Shown: one piece after another, positions 28,580 to 38,637 of the stretch
Position numbering within the stretch: the stretch's first letter is position 1
Layout of the letters: the number at the start of each line of letters is the position of its first letter
NCBI RefSeq assembly: GCF_947494025.1
Contig: NZ_CANLTQ010000005.1
Span: 62,001 to 126,000 of the forward strand
DNA from: an uncultured Jannaschia sp.
GTDB lineage: Bacteria; Pseudomonadota; Alphaproteobacteria; Rhodobacterales; Rhodobacteraceae
Direction: 5' to 3'
DNA: 64,000 nucleotides
Translations under genes and position numbers: made by a program
Notes under the pieces: model-generated
What the model was told of the DNA's origin: nothing
Seen by the model: the letters and a program-made list of their open reading frames with translations, nothing else
Database searches by the model: none

Positions 28580-29289
28580 GCCACGGCGGCCTTCTGTGCC
28601 GCGACGAGCTCGTCCACGCCCTTTTGCGCCAGCGCCATGAGCTCGAGGAACTGGTCCTGCGAAAAGGTCGAACCCTCGGCGCTTGCCTGCAACTCGATGA
28701 GCCGCCCGGCCCCGGTCATCACGAAATTTCCGTCCGTTCCCGCCTCGCTGTCTTCCGGATAGTCGAGGTCGAGTACGGGTTGACCCGCATAGATGCCGCA
28801 GCTTACGGCGGCAACGTGATCGGTCAGCGGATCGGTGACGATGTCGCCTGACTTCATCAGCCTGTTCACCGCGAGCCGAAGTGCGACCCAGCCCCCGGTG
28901 ATCGAGGCACAGCGCGTGCCCCCGTCGGCCTGGATGACGTCGCAATCGACGGTGATCTGCCGCTCGCCCATGGCGTTGCGGTCCACACCGGCCCGCAGGG
29001 ACCGCCCGATCAGACGCTGAATCTCCTGCGTGCGGCCGGATTGCTTGCCGGCGGCCGCTTCCCTGCGCATCCGCGTGTTCGTCGCGCGGGGCAGCATCCC
29101 GTATTCGGCCGTCACCCAACCCTGCCCGGAATTGCGCAGGAACGGCGGCACCCGTTCCTCGAGCGACGCCGTGCAAAGCACATGCGTGTCGCCGCAGCGG
29201 ATCATGCAGGAGCCTTCGGCATGGCGGGTCACGTCGATCTCGATGGAGATACCGCGCATCTGGTCGAGGTCTCGGCCCGAAGGTCGCAT
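28576..29289 (-). CDS. rph: ribonuclease PH
   Basis: A 237-residue phosphorolytic 3'-5' exoribonuclease trimming tRNA 3' ends. Family blocks: [17 protein letters not shown] at the N-terminus, [19 protein letters not shown] and GRSLRAGVD in the middle, [19 protein letters not shown] at the phosphate/active-site region, and EFVMTG-like [14 protein letters not shown] near the C-terminus. It diverges from hrcA across 128 bases. Confidence 0.96.
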   Translation of the reverse strand: MRPSGRDLDQMRGISIEIDVTRHAEGSCMIRCGDTHVLCTASLEERVPPFLRNSGQGWVTAEYGMLPRATNTRMRREAAAGKQSGRTQEIQRLIGRSLRAGVDRNAMGERQITVDCDVIQADGGTRCASITGGWVALRLAVNRLMKSGDIVTDPLTDHVAAVSCGIYAGQPVLDLDYPEDSEAGTDGNFVMTGAGRLIELQASAEGSTFSQDQFLELMALAQKGVDELVAAQKAAVA

Positions 29290-29364
29290 TTGTTCTCTCC
29301 TGCTCGCATCCGCTTTTCTATCGGGATCACATGCCTTTCCACATGCTATGGTGCAACCCCGCGA

Positions 29365-29393
29365 TTGACCGCCCCGGTTGCGGTTCTTACATC
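29365..29393 (+). promoter_or_regulatory. possible sigma70-type promoter for hrcA-grpE
   Basis: TTGACC (29365-29370), a 17-base spacer and TACATC (29388-29393), 25 bases before the hrcA start. The -10 is weak (three of six matches). No CIRCE element (TTAGCACTC-N9-GAGTGCTAA) is visible in this gap or elsewhere in the window. Confidence 0.35.
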
Positions 29394-29417
29394 CGTTACG
29401 CCCCGAACCGAGTGCCG

Positions 29418-30482
29418 ATGCCCGACTACGCCGAAATCCTTGCCGAGATGAACGATCGTTCCCGTGAGGTCTTCCGCCGCGTGGTGGAGGGCTATCTCGG
29501 CACGGGCGACCCTGTGGGAAGCCGCACCCTGACGCGCAGCATGTCGGAAAAGGTTTCGGCCGCCACGATCCGCAACGTGATGCAGGATCTGGAGTTCCAT
29601 GGGCTGCTGGAGGCGCCGCATGTCAGCGCCGGACGCATCCCGACGCAGGCGGGACTCCGCATGTTCGTGGACGGCCTGCTCGAGGCCAAGCTCGGCGACG
29701 AGGACCGGAAGCGCATCGAGGCGAGCGTCGGCGCGTCGGAGGATGACGTCACCGCGATGATGGACCGCGTGGGCAGCGCGCTGTCGGGCATCACGCAGGG
29801 CGCCTCGCTCGTGCTGGCGCCCAAGCGCGAGGCGCCGATCAAGCATATCGAGTTCGTCTCGCTCGCTGCGGACCGGGCCCTGGTCGTGCTCGTCTTCGCG
29901 GACGGCACTGTCGAGAACCGGGTCTTCGTCCCGCCGCCCGGCCAGACGCCGAGTTCGATGCGGGAGGCGGCAAACCTGCTCAACGCGCTGATGGACGGCC
30001 GCACGATCTCCGATCTGCGCGAGGTGATGGCCGGCGAGGTAGCCGCGCGCCGGCAGGAGATCGATCAGCTCGCTCACGATCTGATCTCCAAGGGGCTCGC
30101 TGCCTGGGAGAACGAGGGCGACTGGACGGAGCGGCTGATCGTGCGCGGGCGGGCGCATCTGTTGGGTGAGGGGGCCGATGCCGGACAGCTCGAACGCATC
30201 CGCAGTCTGTTCGACGACCTGGAGCGCAAGCGTGACATCACCGAGTTCCTGAAGCTGACCGAATCGGGCGAGGGGGTCCGGATCTTCATCGGCTCGGAGA
30301 ACAAGCTTTTCTCACTTTCCGGTTCATCTCTGGTGGTTTCCCCCTATATGAACGCGGATCGCAAAATCGTGGGCGCGGTCGGCGTGATCGGCCCGACCCG
30401 TCTGAATTACGGTCGGATCGTTCCGATCGTTGACTACACCGCTCAACTGGTCGGACGGATGCTGTCCGGCCCCGGAAGATAG
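29418..30482 (+). CDS. hrcA: heat-inducible transcription repressor HrcA
   Basis: A 354-residue repressor. The N-terminal winged helix contains [20 protein letters not shown] and [16 protein letters not shown], followed by [18 protein letters not shown]. The C-terminal GAF-like region reads [18 protein letters not shown] and [16 protein letters not shown]. It binds CIRCE operators, which in alphaproteobacteria usually control groESL; groESL is not in this window. I chose ATG 29418 (MPDYAEI), since the upstream continuation is not conserved-looking. grpE follows by nine bases. Confidence 0.93.
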   Translation: MPDYAEILAEMNDRSREVFRRVVEGYLGTGDPVGSRTLTRSMSEKVSAATIRNVMQDLEFHGLLEAPHVSAGRIPTQAGLRMFVDGLLEAKLGDEDRKRIEASVGASEDDVTAMMDRVGSALSGITQGASLVLAPKREAPIKHIEFVSLAADRALVVLVFADGTVENRVFVPPPGQTPSSMREAANLLNALMDGRTISDLREVMAGEVAARRQEIDQLAHDLISKGLAAWENEGDWTERLIVRGRAHLLGEGADAGQLERIRSLFDDLERKRDITEFLKLTESGEGVRIFIGSENKLFSLSGSSLVVSPYMNADRKIVGAVGVIGPTRLNYGRIVPIVDYTAQLVGRMLSGPGR

Positions 30483-30491
30483 AGGACGAGC

Positions 30492-31064
30492 ATGGCAGAG
30501 CCGAAGGAAAACCCCTTCCTCGACGACCCCGAGACGATGGACGAGGAGTTCGACCTCGACGCCGCGATCGACGAGGATCCGGACGCCGGCCCGGACCGCG
30601 CCCGTGCGAGCTTCGAGGCCATCGTGACGGAGCGGGACGAGCTGAAGGACCGTTTGATGCGCGCGCTCGCCGAGACGGAGAACATTCGCAAGCGCGCCCA
30701 GCGGGATCGGGTGGAGGCCGAGCAATATGCCGGAACCAAGCTCACGCGCGACATGCTATCCGTCTATGACAACCTGCGCCGCGCGCTCGATGCGGCGGGG
30801 GAAGCGAACGACGCGGTCATCGAGGGCATCCAGCTGACCCTGAAGGAGCTTCTGAACGTGCTGGAGAAGCACGGCGTCACGCTCGTATCGCCGGCGATCG
30901 GCGATCGTTTCGACCCGCAGGTCCATCAGGCAATGTTCGAGGCGCCGGTGCCGGATACCAAGGCCGGCGACGTCATCCAGGTCGCGGCCGAGGGCTTCAA
31001 GCTTCACGACCGGCTGTTGCGGCCCGCTCAGGTCGGCGTTTCAAGCACTCCCGCCGCCGGCTAG
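30492..31064 (+). CDS. grpE: nucleotide exchange factor GrpE
   Basis: A 190-residue DnaK cochaperone that releases ADP. An acidic N-terminal tail (residues 1-45) leads into the long dimeric helix (RDELKDRLMRALAETENIRK). The beta-domain contains VSPAIGDRFDPQVHQAMFEA and GFKLHDRLLRPAQVGVS. It is cotranscribed with hrcA. Its last 24 bases overlap the convergent mutS end. Confidence 0.95.
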   Translation: MAEPKENPFLDDPETMDEEFDLDAAIDEDPDAGPDRARASFEAIVTERDELKDRLMRALAETENIRKRAQRDRVEAEQYAGTKLTRDMLSVYDNLRRALDAAGEANDAVIEGIQLTLKELLNVLEKHGVTLVSPAIGDRFDPQVHQAMFEAPVPDTKAGDVIQVAAEGFKLHDRLLRPAQVGVSSTPAAG

Positions 31065-33665
31065 GGCCTTCAACTCATAGACCAGCGCGAGCGCATCCTT
31101 CGGGGTGAGCTCGTCCGGGAAGACCTCGCGCAGCCGTGCCTCGGCTGCGCTTTGCGTTTCGGACATGGGCGCCGGGGCCGTGGCTGGGATCGCGCTGAAG
31201 AGCGGCAGGTCGTCGATCAGCGCTTTCGGTTTCCCGCCTCCCGCCCGCTCTCCTTCCTCAAGCGCCTGCAGCACGTTCCGGGCCCGCGCGACCACCGCCT
31301 CGGGCAGACCGGCGAGCCGCCCGACCTGCACCCCGTAGGACCGGTCGGCAGCGCCCTCGCGGACCTCATGGAGGAAGATTACGTCCCCCTCCCATTCGCG
31401 TACGGCGACAGTCGCGTTCTCCACCCCGTCGAGCTTGCCGGCCAGTGCCGTCATCTCGTGGTAATGCGTGGCAAAGAGCGCGCGGCAGCGATTGACGTCG
31501 TGCAGATGCTCGAGCGTCGCCCAGGCGATGGAAAGGCCGTCATAGGTCGCCGTACCACGCCCGATTTCGTCGAGGATAACCAGCGCGCGGTCGTCCGCCT
31601 GATTGAGGATCGCCGCCGTCTCGACCATCTCGACCATGAAGGTCGACCGCCCCCGTGCGAGATCGTCGGAGGCCCCCACGCGGGAGAAGAGCTGGCTGAC
31701 GAGGCCGACATGCGCCGCGTCGGCGGGCACGAAGGCCCCCATCTGCGACAGCACCGCGATCAGGGCGTTCTGACGAAGCCAGGTCGACTTTCCCGCCATG
31801 TTCGGCCCGGTCAGCAGCCGGATCGCCGCGCCGGCCCCGGCCGAAAGCCGCGTGTCGTTGGCAACGAAGGGCGCGCCCTCGCGCTTCAGCGCCCGCTCGA
31901 CCACGGGATGGCGCCCGCCCTCGATCTCGAAAGCGCGGCTGTCGTCGACGCGGGGTCGGGTCCAGTTTTCCTGCCGCGCGAGGTCGGCCAGCGCGGTCGT
32001 CACGTCGAGTTCCGCCAAAGCACGGGCGGCGGCGCAAATCTCGTCGGAGGCCATGAGGATCGCGTCGCGCAGGCGGGCGAAAATGCGTTCCTCGATCTCC
32101 TGCGAGAGGCCACGGGCGTTCAGGATGCGCGTTTCCAGCTCCGACAGCTCGACGGTCGTGAAGCGCACCTGATTGGCTGTAGTCTGGCGGTGGATGAAAC
32201 GGTCGTCGGCGTGCATCTTCCCCGCGTGGGTCGCCGTCGTCTCGATGAAGTAGCCCAGCACGTTGTTGTGCTTGATCTTGAGCGAGGTGATCCCCGTCGC
32301 GCCGGCGAACTCCGCCTGCATCCCCGCGATCACGCCGCGACCCTCGTCGCGCAGGCGGCGCGCCTCGTCGAGCTCCCCGTCGAAACCCTGCGCGATCACG
32401 CCACCGTCGCGAAGCAGCATCGGCGGTTCGGCCACCAGCGCGCCGTCAAGCAGGGCAAGCAACTCTTCCACACCGACCAACCCGCTGACGTCGAGCGGCA
32501 AATCGGTATCCGTCAGCTTTTCGAACAGCGCCTCTGCTGCCGCCAGACCGCCCCGGATCGCCGCCGCGTCGCGCGGGCCGCCCCGGTTCAGCGACAGCCG
32601 CGACAACGCGCGATCCATGTCGGGGACACGGCGAAGCTCTGCGCGGATCGCCTCGGCCAGGGGCGCGTTCTCTACCGCCCAGTCCAAGGCGTCGAGCCGA
32701 TCCCGGATCGTTCCCAGCTCGGTGGAAGGGGCCGCCACGCGCCGCTCGAGCAAGCGGCCGCCCCCCGCCGTCACGGTGCGGTCGATGGCCCAGAGGAGCG
32801 AACCCTCGCGCCCGCCCGACATGCCCCGGACGAGCTCCAGATTGCGCCGCGTGGCCGCATCGATCGTCATCAGCCGATCCGCCGCTTCCCGTCGGGGCGG
32901 CCGCAGGAACGGTAGCTTGCCCCGCTGCGTGATCTCCACGTATTCGACGAGGGCCCCCATCGCGCCAAGCTCGGCGCGGGAAAAGGTGCCGAACGCCTCC
33001 AGCGAGCCGACGTCGAACAAGCCGGTAAGCCGTCCCTCCGCAGAGCCGGAATCGAATGCGCTGCGACCGAGCGGGGTGACGGCGGTCCCGAGTTCCTCCG
33101 CAACTGCGGCTACGGGTGAGTCCTCGGCCAGGACGATCTCCCGTACGCCCAGCCGCGTCAGTTCCGGTCCGAGCCGCACGCGGGGGCACGCCGCGACCCG
33201 GAAGGCGCCCGTCGAGATGTCTGCCCAGGCCAGCGCCCCTTCGCTCCGTACTTCGGTCCATGCGGCAAGATAGTTGTGCGTTCGTGCGTCGAGAAGCGTA
33301 TCCTCGGTTAACGTGCCCGGGGTCACGAGCCGTACGATGCCGCGCTCGACCACAGCCTTCGAGCCGCGCCTTCTTGCGGCATCGGGACTTTCCAGTTGCT
33401 CGGCCACGGCCACCCGGAAGCCCTTGCGGATTAGCGTCATCAGATAGTTTTCGGCGGAATGGACCGGCACGCCGCACATGGCGATATCTTCGCCCAGATG
33501 CTTGCCACGCTTCGTCAGCGCGATGTCGAGCGCGGCAGCAGCCGCGACCGCGTCTTCGAAGAACAGCTCGTAGAAATCGCCCATCCGGTAGAACAGGAGT
33601 GCATCCGGCGCCTCTGCCTTGATGTCGAGATACTGGGCCATCATGGGCGTGACGCTGGTATTCAT
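31041..33665 (-). CDS. mutS: DNA mismatch repair protein MutS
   Basis: An 874-residue mismatch-recognition ATPase. The mismatch-binding motif is in FYRMGDFYELFFEDA (F-x-E present). The connector and lever domains follow. The ATPase core has Walker A TGPNMAGKSTWLRQ, Walker B in VILDEIGRGTATYDGLS, and ATHYHEMT. The C-terminal TPKDALALVYELKAL is the dimerisation helix pair. ATG 33665 is preceded by GGGAGGGG. The frame remains open to 34010 but there overlaps the divergent esterase gene and is rejected. Confidence 0.96.
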   Translation of the reverse strand: MNTSVTPMMAQYLDIKAEAPDALLFYRMGDFYELFFEDAVAAAAALDIALTKRGKHLGEDIAMCGVPVHSAENYLMTLIRKGFRVAVAEQLESPDAARRRGSKAVVERGIVRLVTPGTLTEDTLLDARTHNYLAAWTEVRSEGALAWADISTGAFRVAACPRVRLGPELTRLGVREIVLAEDSPVAAVAEELGTAVTPLGRSAFDSGSAEGRLTGLFDVGSLEAFGTFSRAELGAMGALVEYVEITQRGKLPFLRPPRREAADRLMTIDAATRRNLELVRGMSGGREGSLLWAIDRTVTAGGGRLLERRVAAPSTELGTIRDRLDALDWAVENAPLAEAIRAELRRVPDMDRALSRLSLNRGGPRDAAAIRGGLAAAEALFEKLTDTDLPLDVSGLVGVEELLALLDGALVAEPPMLLRDGGVIAQGFDGELDEARRLRDEGRGVIAGMQAEFAGATGITSLKIKHNNVLGYFIETTATHAGKMHADDRFIHRQTTANQVRFTTVELSELETRILNARGLSQEIEERIFARLRDAILMASDEICAAARALAELDVTTALADLARQENWTRPRVDDSRAFEIEGGRHPVVERALKREGAPFVANDTRLSAGAGAAIRLLTGPNMAGKSTWLRQNALIAVLSQMGAFVPADAAHVGLVSQLFSRVGASDDLARGRSTFMVEMVETAAILNQADDRALVILDEIGRGTATYDGLSIAWATLEHLHDVNRCRALFATHYHEMTALAGKLDGVENATVAVREWEGDVIFLHEVREGAADRSYGVQVGRLAGLPEAVVARARNVLQALEEGERAGGGKPKALIDDLPLFSAIPATAPAPMSETQSAAEARLREVFPDELTPKDALALVYELKALAGGGSA

Positions 33666-33760
33666 GACCCCTCCCGCGCTTCGACGTTCGGAGGGCATAG
33701 CAATCACCGCGGCAGGGTAAAAGCAAACGGCCGACGCCATCGTACCGGCGCTCTGATTTG

Positions 33761-33792
33761 CTGCAACTGCACTTGTTTTCGCTGCGGTGCAG
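33761..33792 (+). promoter_or_regulatory. PhaR-type operator candidates upstream of the esterase
   Basis: CTGCGGTGCAG at 33782-33792 is a perfect CTGC-N3-GCAG, and CTGCAACTGCAC at 33761-33772 is a near match with a 4-base spacer. Rhodobacter PhaR, the polyhydroxyalkanoate-responsive repressor, is known to bind TGC-rich elements of this kind. The location, about 55 bases before a PHB-depolymerase-type gene, fits. No binding evidence can be had from sequence alone. Confidence 0.45.
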
Positions 33793-33846
33793 CATAAGAT
33801 TGGGATCAGGCTCTCCACCCCGGCGGGTCCGACAGGAGACTTCCGC

Positions 33847-34902
33847 ATGGCCGATATGTCCGAAATTCTGAACATGGTGCGCGAAGGCCGACTGAACGAG
33901 GCGACCGCCTCGATCCAGCGCCGGCTTTCCGACAATGCGACGGCCTCCCCGGAAACGGGTCCGATGAAGGACGTCACGCCCCCGTCGGGTATCCTGCCGG
34001 AATCGGGCACTGCGACGCGGATGAAGGCGCGCGGTAAGTCCGTCCGGCCGAAGCGCGAGGCTTGGACAGGAAAGCCCCGCCGCCCCGCGACGGAACCGCC
34101 GCTTCCCGCCGGATCGCAATGGCTCGCCCGTCAGGGCGACCTGGCCTATCGACTCTTCGTGCCCTCCGCGCCGAAGGCCGGTGCGCCGCTTATCGTGATG
34201 CTGCATGGCTGCACCCAGACACCTGAGGATTTCGCGGCCGGCACTGGGATGCAAGCCGCTGCCGAGGTTGCGGGCGCACATGTCATCTGGCCTGAGCAGT
34301 CGAACCGCGCCAACATGAACCGCTGCTGGAACTGGTTCGAGCCCGCGCATCAGGGGCGTTCGGGCGAGGCGGCCCGGATCGTCGAGATCGTCGCGCAAGT
34401 GCTCGACGAGATCGGCGGCCGACGGACGGTTCACGCTGCGGGCCTGTCGGCCGGCGGGGCGATGGCGGCGATCCTTGGTGCGCAGTATCCGGAGGTCTTC
34501 ACGTCGATCGGCATTCATTCCGGATTGCCTGCCGGATCAGCGCAGGACGTCCCCTCGGCCTTCGCGGCGATGGGGTCGGGTGGCCGCGCCGGCACCGCGC
34601 TGGCCGTTCCGGCGATCGTGTTCCATGGCACAGCGGACCGCACCGTCGCCTTCGCCAATGCCGCAGCGCTTCTGCCCGGAGGCGAACTTCCATCGGACGC
34701 GCCCCTTCGGCGGGAACGGATCGGGGGGCGACAAGTCAGCATCGCGACGGTGACGATTCCGGGCCAGCCGCATCCGTCCGAGCTGTGGGAGATCGCGGAG
34801 CTCGGCCATGCCTGGTCGGGCGGCGACGCCGCCGGAAGCTATGCCGACCCCGCAGGGCCGGACGCTACCGCGGAAATGATGCGGTTCTTCGTCGGAGATT
34901 GA
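33847..34902 (+). CDS. PHB depolymerase-family esterase
   Basis: A 351-residue alpha/beta hydrolase. The oxyanion region is IVMLHGCTQTPEDFAAGTGM and the nucleophile elbow is AAGLSAGGAMAA (G-x-S-x-G). Asp is in VFHGTADRTVAF and His in ELGHAWSGG near the C-terminus, so the triad is complete. The N-terminal 90 residues are helical then basic, with no signal peptide, suggesting a cytoplasmic enzyme acting on intracellular PHB or other esters rather than a secreted depolymerase. AGGAGA lies eight bases before ATG 33847. It diverges from mutS. Confidence 0.85.
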   Translation: MADMSEILNMVREGRLNEATASIQRRLSDNATASPETGPMKDVTPPSGILPESGTATRMKARGKSVRPKREAWTGKPRRPATEPPLPAGSQWLARQGDLAYRLFVPSAPKAGAPLIVMLHGCTQTPEDFAAGTGMQAAAEVAGAHVIWPEQSNRANMNRCWNWFEPAHQGRSGEAARIVEIVAQVLDEIGGRRTVHAAGLSAGGAMAAILGAQYPEVFTSIGIHSGLPAGSAQDVPSAFAAMGSGGRAGTALAVPAIVFHGTADRTVAFANAAALLPGGELPSDAPLRRERIGGRQVSIATVTIPGQPHPSELWEIAELGHAWSGGDAAGSYADPAGPDATAEMMRFFVGD

Positions 34903-34932
34903 GTATCAGGTGGCGGCAATCTCGACCTTGAG

Positions 34933-35097
34933 TTACCTTAGGTTGCCGCCATAGCCGCCGGACCGCGCAAGGCGGTTCGGATCGGACGTGATCGCGATGA
35001 CCATGTCCCGCTCCGACAGCGTGGCAAGTACCTGTTCGCCATAGGCACGCGCATAGATCGTCGTCGGTGCTGGGTACGCCGCGATCGGTGCCGTCGC
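34933..35097 (-). pseudogene. C-terminal remnant of a serine hydrolase (beta-lactamase-family)
   Basis: The 419 bases between the esterase and dnaJ hold no intact gene. On the minus strand a frame ending at the TAA at 34933 reads TIYARAYGEQVLATLSERD then MVIAITSDPNRLARSGGYGG. This resembles the C-terminus of class C beta-lactamase-type serine hydrolases (a TSDP, SGGYxGxL end). No start, S-x-x-K or Y-x-N motif is in frame upstream. A second fragment in another frame (DQLYPLVAFRDGG, near 35180-35220) also looks protein-like. The call rests on pattern recognition only. Confidence 0.4.
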
Positions 35098-35321
35098 CGA
35101 CACGCAGTGACAGGACCGTCTCGGACGGCCGACTCGACATTGGCGATGCGGTCGAGGCTCCCGAACGCCTCGGTGCGCCGTTCCGCCGTCGCGGAAGGCG
35201 ACGAGCGGATAAAGCTGGTCTTAGCCCGCCGCCAGGTTCCGTACGGCAGCGCGCCCCTACGCCCGAAGGACGATGGTCTGCGCCAGCGCCGCGCCGATGT
35301 AGTCCGGCGCGGCACGGCGTC

Positions 35322-36482
35322 TCATTGGGTCATTCCATCCCAAAAGCCCTTCACCTTGCGGAAGAAGCTGTCGCCCTGCGGGTTGTTGTCCGCATCGACC
35401 CGTTCGAACTCGCGCAGGAGCTCTTTCTGGCGGGAGGTCAGGTTGACCGGCGTCTCGACTGCGAGCTCGATCATCATGTCGCCGGTGCCGCCGCCGCGCA
35501 GGGCAGGCATGCCCTTGCCGCGCAGCCGCATCTGTCGACCCGTCTGCGAGCCGGCAGGCACCTTCACACGGGAGCGGCCGCCATCGATGGTCGGCACCTC
35601 GACCTCGCCGCCGAGCGCGGCCGCTGTCATCGACACGGGCACGGAGCAGTAAAGGTTCGCTTCGTCGCGCTGGAAGATCGGGTGATCGGCCACCTCGATG
35701 AAAATATAGAGATCGCCTGTCGGCCCCCCGCGCAGTCCGGCTTCGCCCTCGCCCGACAAACGGATGCGCGTGCCTGTCTCGACCCCGGCGGGGATATTGA
35801 CCGACAGCTGACGCTCCTTCTCGACGCGACCCACGCCGTGGCAGACGTTGCAGGGGTTCTTGATGATCTGGCCTGCGCCGGAGCAGGTCGGGCAGGTGCG
35901 CTCCACGGTGAAGAAGCCCTGCTGCGCGCGGACCTTGCCCATGCCGGAGCAGGTCGGGCAGGTTGCGGGTTCGCTCGCCCCCTCCGTGCCCTTGCCGTTG
36001 CACTTGCCGCATTTCACCGCGGTCGGCACGTTGATCGACTTCTGCTGGCCGGAATAGGCCTCCTCCAGCGAGATACGCATGTTGTAGCGCAGGTCCGCGC
36101 CGCGGGTCGCGCGCGCGCGTCCGCCACCGCGGCCCTGCTGGCCGCCCATGAAGTCGCCGAACAGATCCTCGAAGACGTCCGAGAAGGCCGAGGCGAAATC
36201 GCCCTGGCCCGGGCCGGCCCCGGGGCCGCCGGGACGACGCTGCCCGCCCATGCCGCCGTCGAAGGCCGCATGGCCGAACCGGTCGTAGGCCGCCTTCTTC
36301 TCCGCGTCCTTCAGGACGTCGTAGGCCTCGTTCGCTTCCTTGAACTGCGCTTCGGCGTTCGGGTTATCCGAGTTGCGGTCGGGATGCAGCTCCTTGGCCT
36401 TCGTGCGATAGGCCTTCTTGATCTCGTCGGCGCTGGCACCCTTCGAGACACCCAGCGTCTCGTAGTAGTCACGTTTCGCCAT
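35322..36482 (-). CDS. dnaJ: chaperone DnaJ
   Basis: A 386-residue class I J-protein that stimulates DnaK ATPase. The J domain carries HPD in [13 protein letters not shown] (about residue 33). A Gly-rich linker, four zinc-finger CxxCxGxG-type repeats ([41 protein letters not shown]) and the C-terminal substrate-binding domain follow. It lies 70 bases after dnaK, with a strong hairpin in between. Confidence 0.96.
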   Translation of the reverse strand: MAKRDYYETLGVSKGASADEIKKAYRTKAKELHPDRNSDNPNAEAQFKEANEAYDVLKDAEKKAAYDRFGHAAFDGGMGGQRRPGGPGAGPGQGDFASAFSDVFEDLFGDFMGGQQGRGGGRARATRGADLRYNMRISLEEAYSGQQKSINVPTAVKCGKCNGKGTEGASEPATCPTCSGMGKVRAQQGFFTVERTCPTCSGAGQIIKNPCNVCHGVGRVEKERQLSVNIPAGVETGTRIRLSGEGEAGLRGGPTGDLYIFIEVADHPIFQRDEANLYCSVPVSMTAAALGGEVEVPTIDGGRSRVKVPAGSQTGRQMRLRGKGMPALRGGGTGDMMIELAVETPVNLTSRQKELLREFERVDADNNPQGDSFFRKVKGFWDGMTQ

Positions 36483-36500
36483 GATACACTCTCCAATAAG

Positions 36501-36530
36501 AAGGCCGGCCCGGTGGAACGGGCCGGCCTT
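36501..36530 (-). terminator. 12-bp hairpin between dnaK and dnaJ
   Basis: AAGGCCGGCCCG (36501-36512) and CGGGCCGGCCTT (36519-36530) pair perfectly around a 6-base loop. On the minus strand a short CTTATT follows. It probably acts as a partial terminator or as a 3' stabiliser that lets dnaK be expressed above dnaJ. Confidence 0.65.
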
Positions 36531-36552
36531 GCGTCCTCATCGGCCCGTGCAA

Positions 36553-38469
36553 TCAGGCCCGCTTCTGATCGTCGTCGAGGTCCTCGAAATCGGCGTCGAG
36601 GATCTCGTCGTCGTCACCCTTCGGTCGTTCAGCCGTCTCGGTCGGGTCACCATCCTCGGACGCGGCCTGCGTCTTGTAGATGGCTTCGCCCAGCCGCATC
36701 GACGCCTCGGTAACGTTCTGGATGCCGGAGCGGATCTTCTCGGGATCGTCGCTGTCCATCGATTCCTCGAGTGCGCTGACCGCGAGCTCGATCGCCTCGA
36801 CGGTGGACGGGTCGACCTTGTCGCCATGCTCCTCGACCGACTTGCGGGTCGCGTGAATGAGGCTCTCGGCCTGGTTCCGCGCCTCGACCAGATTGCGGCG
36901 CTTCTTGTCCGCGTCGGCGTTGGCCTCGGCATCCTTGACCATCTTTTCGATGTCCTCATCGGTCAGACCGCCGGACGCCTGGATGGTGATCGCCTGCTCC
37001 TTGCCGGTGCCCTTGTCCTTGGCGCTGACCGAGACGATGCCGTTCGCGTCGATGTCGAACGTCACCTCGATCTGCGGCAGGCCGCGGGGCGCCGGCGGGA
37101 TCTCCTCGAGGTTGAACTGGCCGAGCATCTTGTTGTCGGCCGCCATTTCGCGCTCGCCCTGGAAGACCCGGATCGTCACCGCGTTCTGATTGTCCTCGGC
37201 GGTGGAGAAGACCTGGGACTTCTTCGTCGGAATCGTCGTGTTACGGTCGATCAAACGGGTGAACACGCCACCCAGCGTCTCGATGCCGAGCGACAGCGGC
37301 GTCACGTCGAGCAGGACCACGTCCTTCACGTCGCCCTGCAGCACGCCCGCCTGGATGGCGGCGCCGAGGGCCACGACCTCATCCGGGTTCACGCCCTTGT
37401 GCGGCTCCTTGCCAAAGAACTTGGTCACTTCCTCGACGACCTTGGGCATGCGGGTCATGCCGCCGACGAGAACCACCTCGTCGATGCCGTCCTTGGTGAG
37501 GCCCGCATCCTTGAGCGCGGCCTGGCACGGCTTGATCGACGCCTTGATGAGATCGCCCACCAGCGATTCCAGCTTGGCGCGCGTCAGCTTCATCACGAGG
37601 TGCAACGGCTGGCCGCTGGAACCCATGGAGATGAACGGCTGGTTGATCTCGGTCTGGCTGGACGAGGACAGCTCGATCTTGGCCTTTTCGGCCGCCTCCT
37701 TCAGGCGCTGAAGGGCCATCTTGTCCTGCGTCAGGTCGGTGCCGTGCTCTTTCTTGAACTCGTCCGCGAGGTAGTTGACGATCCGCATGTCGAAGTCTTC
37801 GCCGCCGAGGAACGTGTCCCCGTTGGTCGACTTCACTTCGAACAGGCCGTCGTCGATCTCGAGGATGGTCACGTCGAACGTGCCCCCGCCGAGGTCGTAG
37901 ACGGCGATCGTCTTGGATTCCTTCTTGTCGAGCCCGTAGGCCAACGCGGCTGCCGTCGGCTCGTTGATGATGCGCAGCACTTCCAGACCGGCGATCTTGC
38001 CGGCATCCTTGGTGGCCTGACGCTGGGCGTCGTTGAAGTAGGCGGGCACCGTGATGACAGCCTGCGTGACTTCCTCGCCCAGATAGCTTTCGGCGGTCTC
38101 CTTCATCTTCTGAAGGATCAGGGCAGAGACCTGCGCCGGCGAATACTTCTCGCCGCGCACCTCGACCCAAGCATCGCCGTTGCCGCCGTTGATCACGGAG
38201 TATGGCAGGTTCTTCTTGTCCTTGGCGAGATCCTCATCGTTGGCGCGGCGGCCGATCAGGCGCTTCACGCCGAAGACGGTGTTCTCGGGGTTCGTGACGG
38301 CCTGCCGCTTGGCAGGCTGGCCGACAAGACGTTCGGACTCGGTGTAGCCCACGATCGACGGCGTCGTGCGCGCGCCCTCGGCGTTCTCGATCACGCGGGG
38401 CTGCGCACCGTCCATGATCGCGACGCAGGAGTTCGTGGTCCCGAGGTCGATACCGATGACTTTTGCCAT
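36553..38469 (-). CDS. dnaK: chaperone DnaK (Hsp70)
   Basis: A 638-residue Hsp70. The ATPase domain starts [19 protein letters not shown] and includes [30 protein letters not shown] and [11 protein letters not shown]. The interdomain linker [19 protein letters not shown] leads to the substrate-binding domain and helical lid. The C-terminal acidic tail ends in [14 protein letters not shown], lacking the exact EEVKD-like end of E. coli DnaK. A sigma32-like promoter lies upstream. Confidence 0.97.
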   Translation of the reverse strand: MAKVIGIDLGTTNSCVAIMDGAQPRVIENAEGARTTPSIVGYTESERLVGQPAKRQAVTNPENTVFGVKRLIGRRANDEDLAKDKKNLPYSVINGGNGDAWVEVRGEKYSPAQVSALILQKMKETAESYLGEEVTQAVITVPAYFNDAQRQATKDAGKIAGLEVLRIINEPTAAALAYGLDKKESKTIAVYDLGGGTFDVTILEIDDGLFEVKSTNGDTFLGGEDFDMRIVNYLADEFKKEHGTDLTQDKMALQRLKEAAEKAKIELSSSSQTEINQPFISMGSSGQPLHLVMKLTRAKLESLVGDLIKASIKPCQAALKDAGLTKDGIDEVVLVGGMTRMPKVVEEVTKFFGKEPHKGVNPDEVVALGAAIQAGVLQGDVKDVVLLDVTPLSLGIETLGGVFTRLIDRNTTIPTKKSQVFSTAEDNQNAVTIRVFQGEREMAADNKMLGQFNLEEIPPAPRGLPQIEVTFDIDANGIVSVSAKDKGTGKEQAITIQASGGLTDEDIEKMVKDAEANADADKKRRNLVEARNQAESLIHATRKSVEEHGDKVDPSTVEAIELAVSALEESMDSDDPEKIRSGIQNVTEASMRLGEAIYKTQAASEDGDPTETAERPKGDDDEILDADFEDLDDDQKRA

Positions 38470-38588
38470 TGCGAATGGTCCTCTCTTGGCGATTGGTTCG
38501 TCCCAGAGCCCTGTCAGGCACTCCGGTCCTCATCCCATGGTGAGTTGCGGTCGGTGCCCCGGTAGGTTCCGGCCCGCGGTTCGGAGGG

Positions 38589-38618
38589 TATATAGGGGGC
38601 GGGTTTTGGGGTCGCAAG
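38589..38618 (-). promoter_or_regulatory. sigma32 (RpoH)-type heat-shock promoter of dnaK
   Basis: On the minus strand CTTGCG (38613-38618), a 15-base spacer and CCCTATATA (38589-38597). This fits the RpoH consensus (CTTGaa and CCcaTaTnt) and lies about 120 bases upstream of dnaK. Confidence 0.65.
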
Positions 38619-38637
38619 AACGTGAGGGGGCACAAAT

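Noticed and set aside
29290-29417. CIRCE element upstream of hrcA
   Set aside because: Searched for TTAGCACTC-N9-GAGTGCTAA here and upstream of dnaK and found nothing close. HrcA targets are presumably elsewhere, for example at groESL.
33666-34010. 115-residue upstream extension of mutS
   Set aside because: It reads antisense through the divergent esterase start. The MutS N-terminus (FYRMGDFYELF close to the start) and GGGAGGGG before ATG 33665 fix the true start.
36481-38565. Plus-strand open frame of nearly 700 codons opposite dnaK
   Set aside because: A shadow of dnaK in G+C-rich DNA: composition is dominated by Leu/Asp/Val/Arg/His typical of antisense frames, with no recognisable domain.
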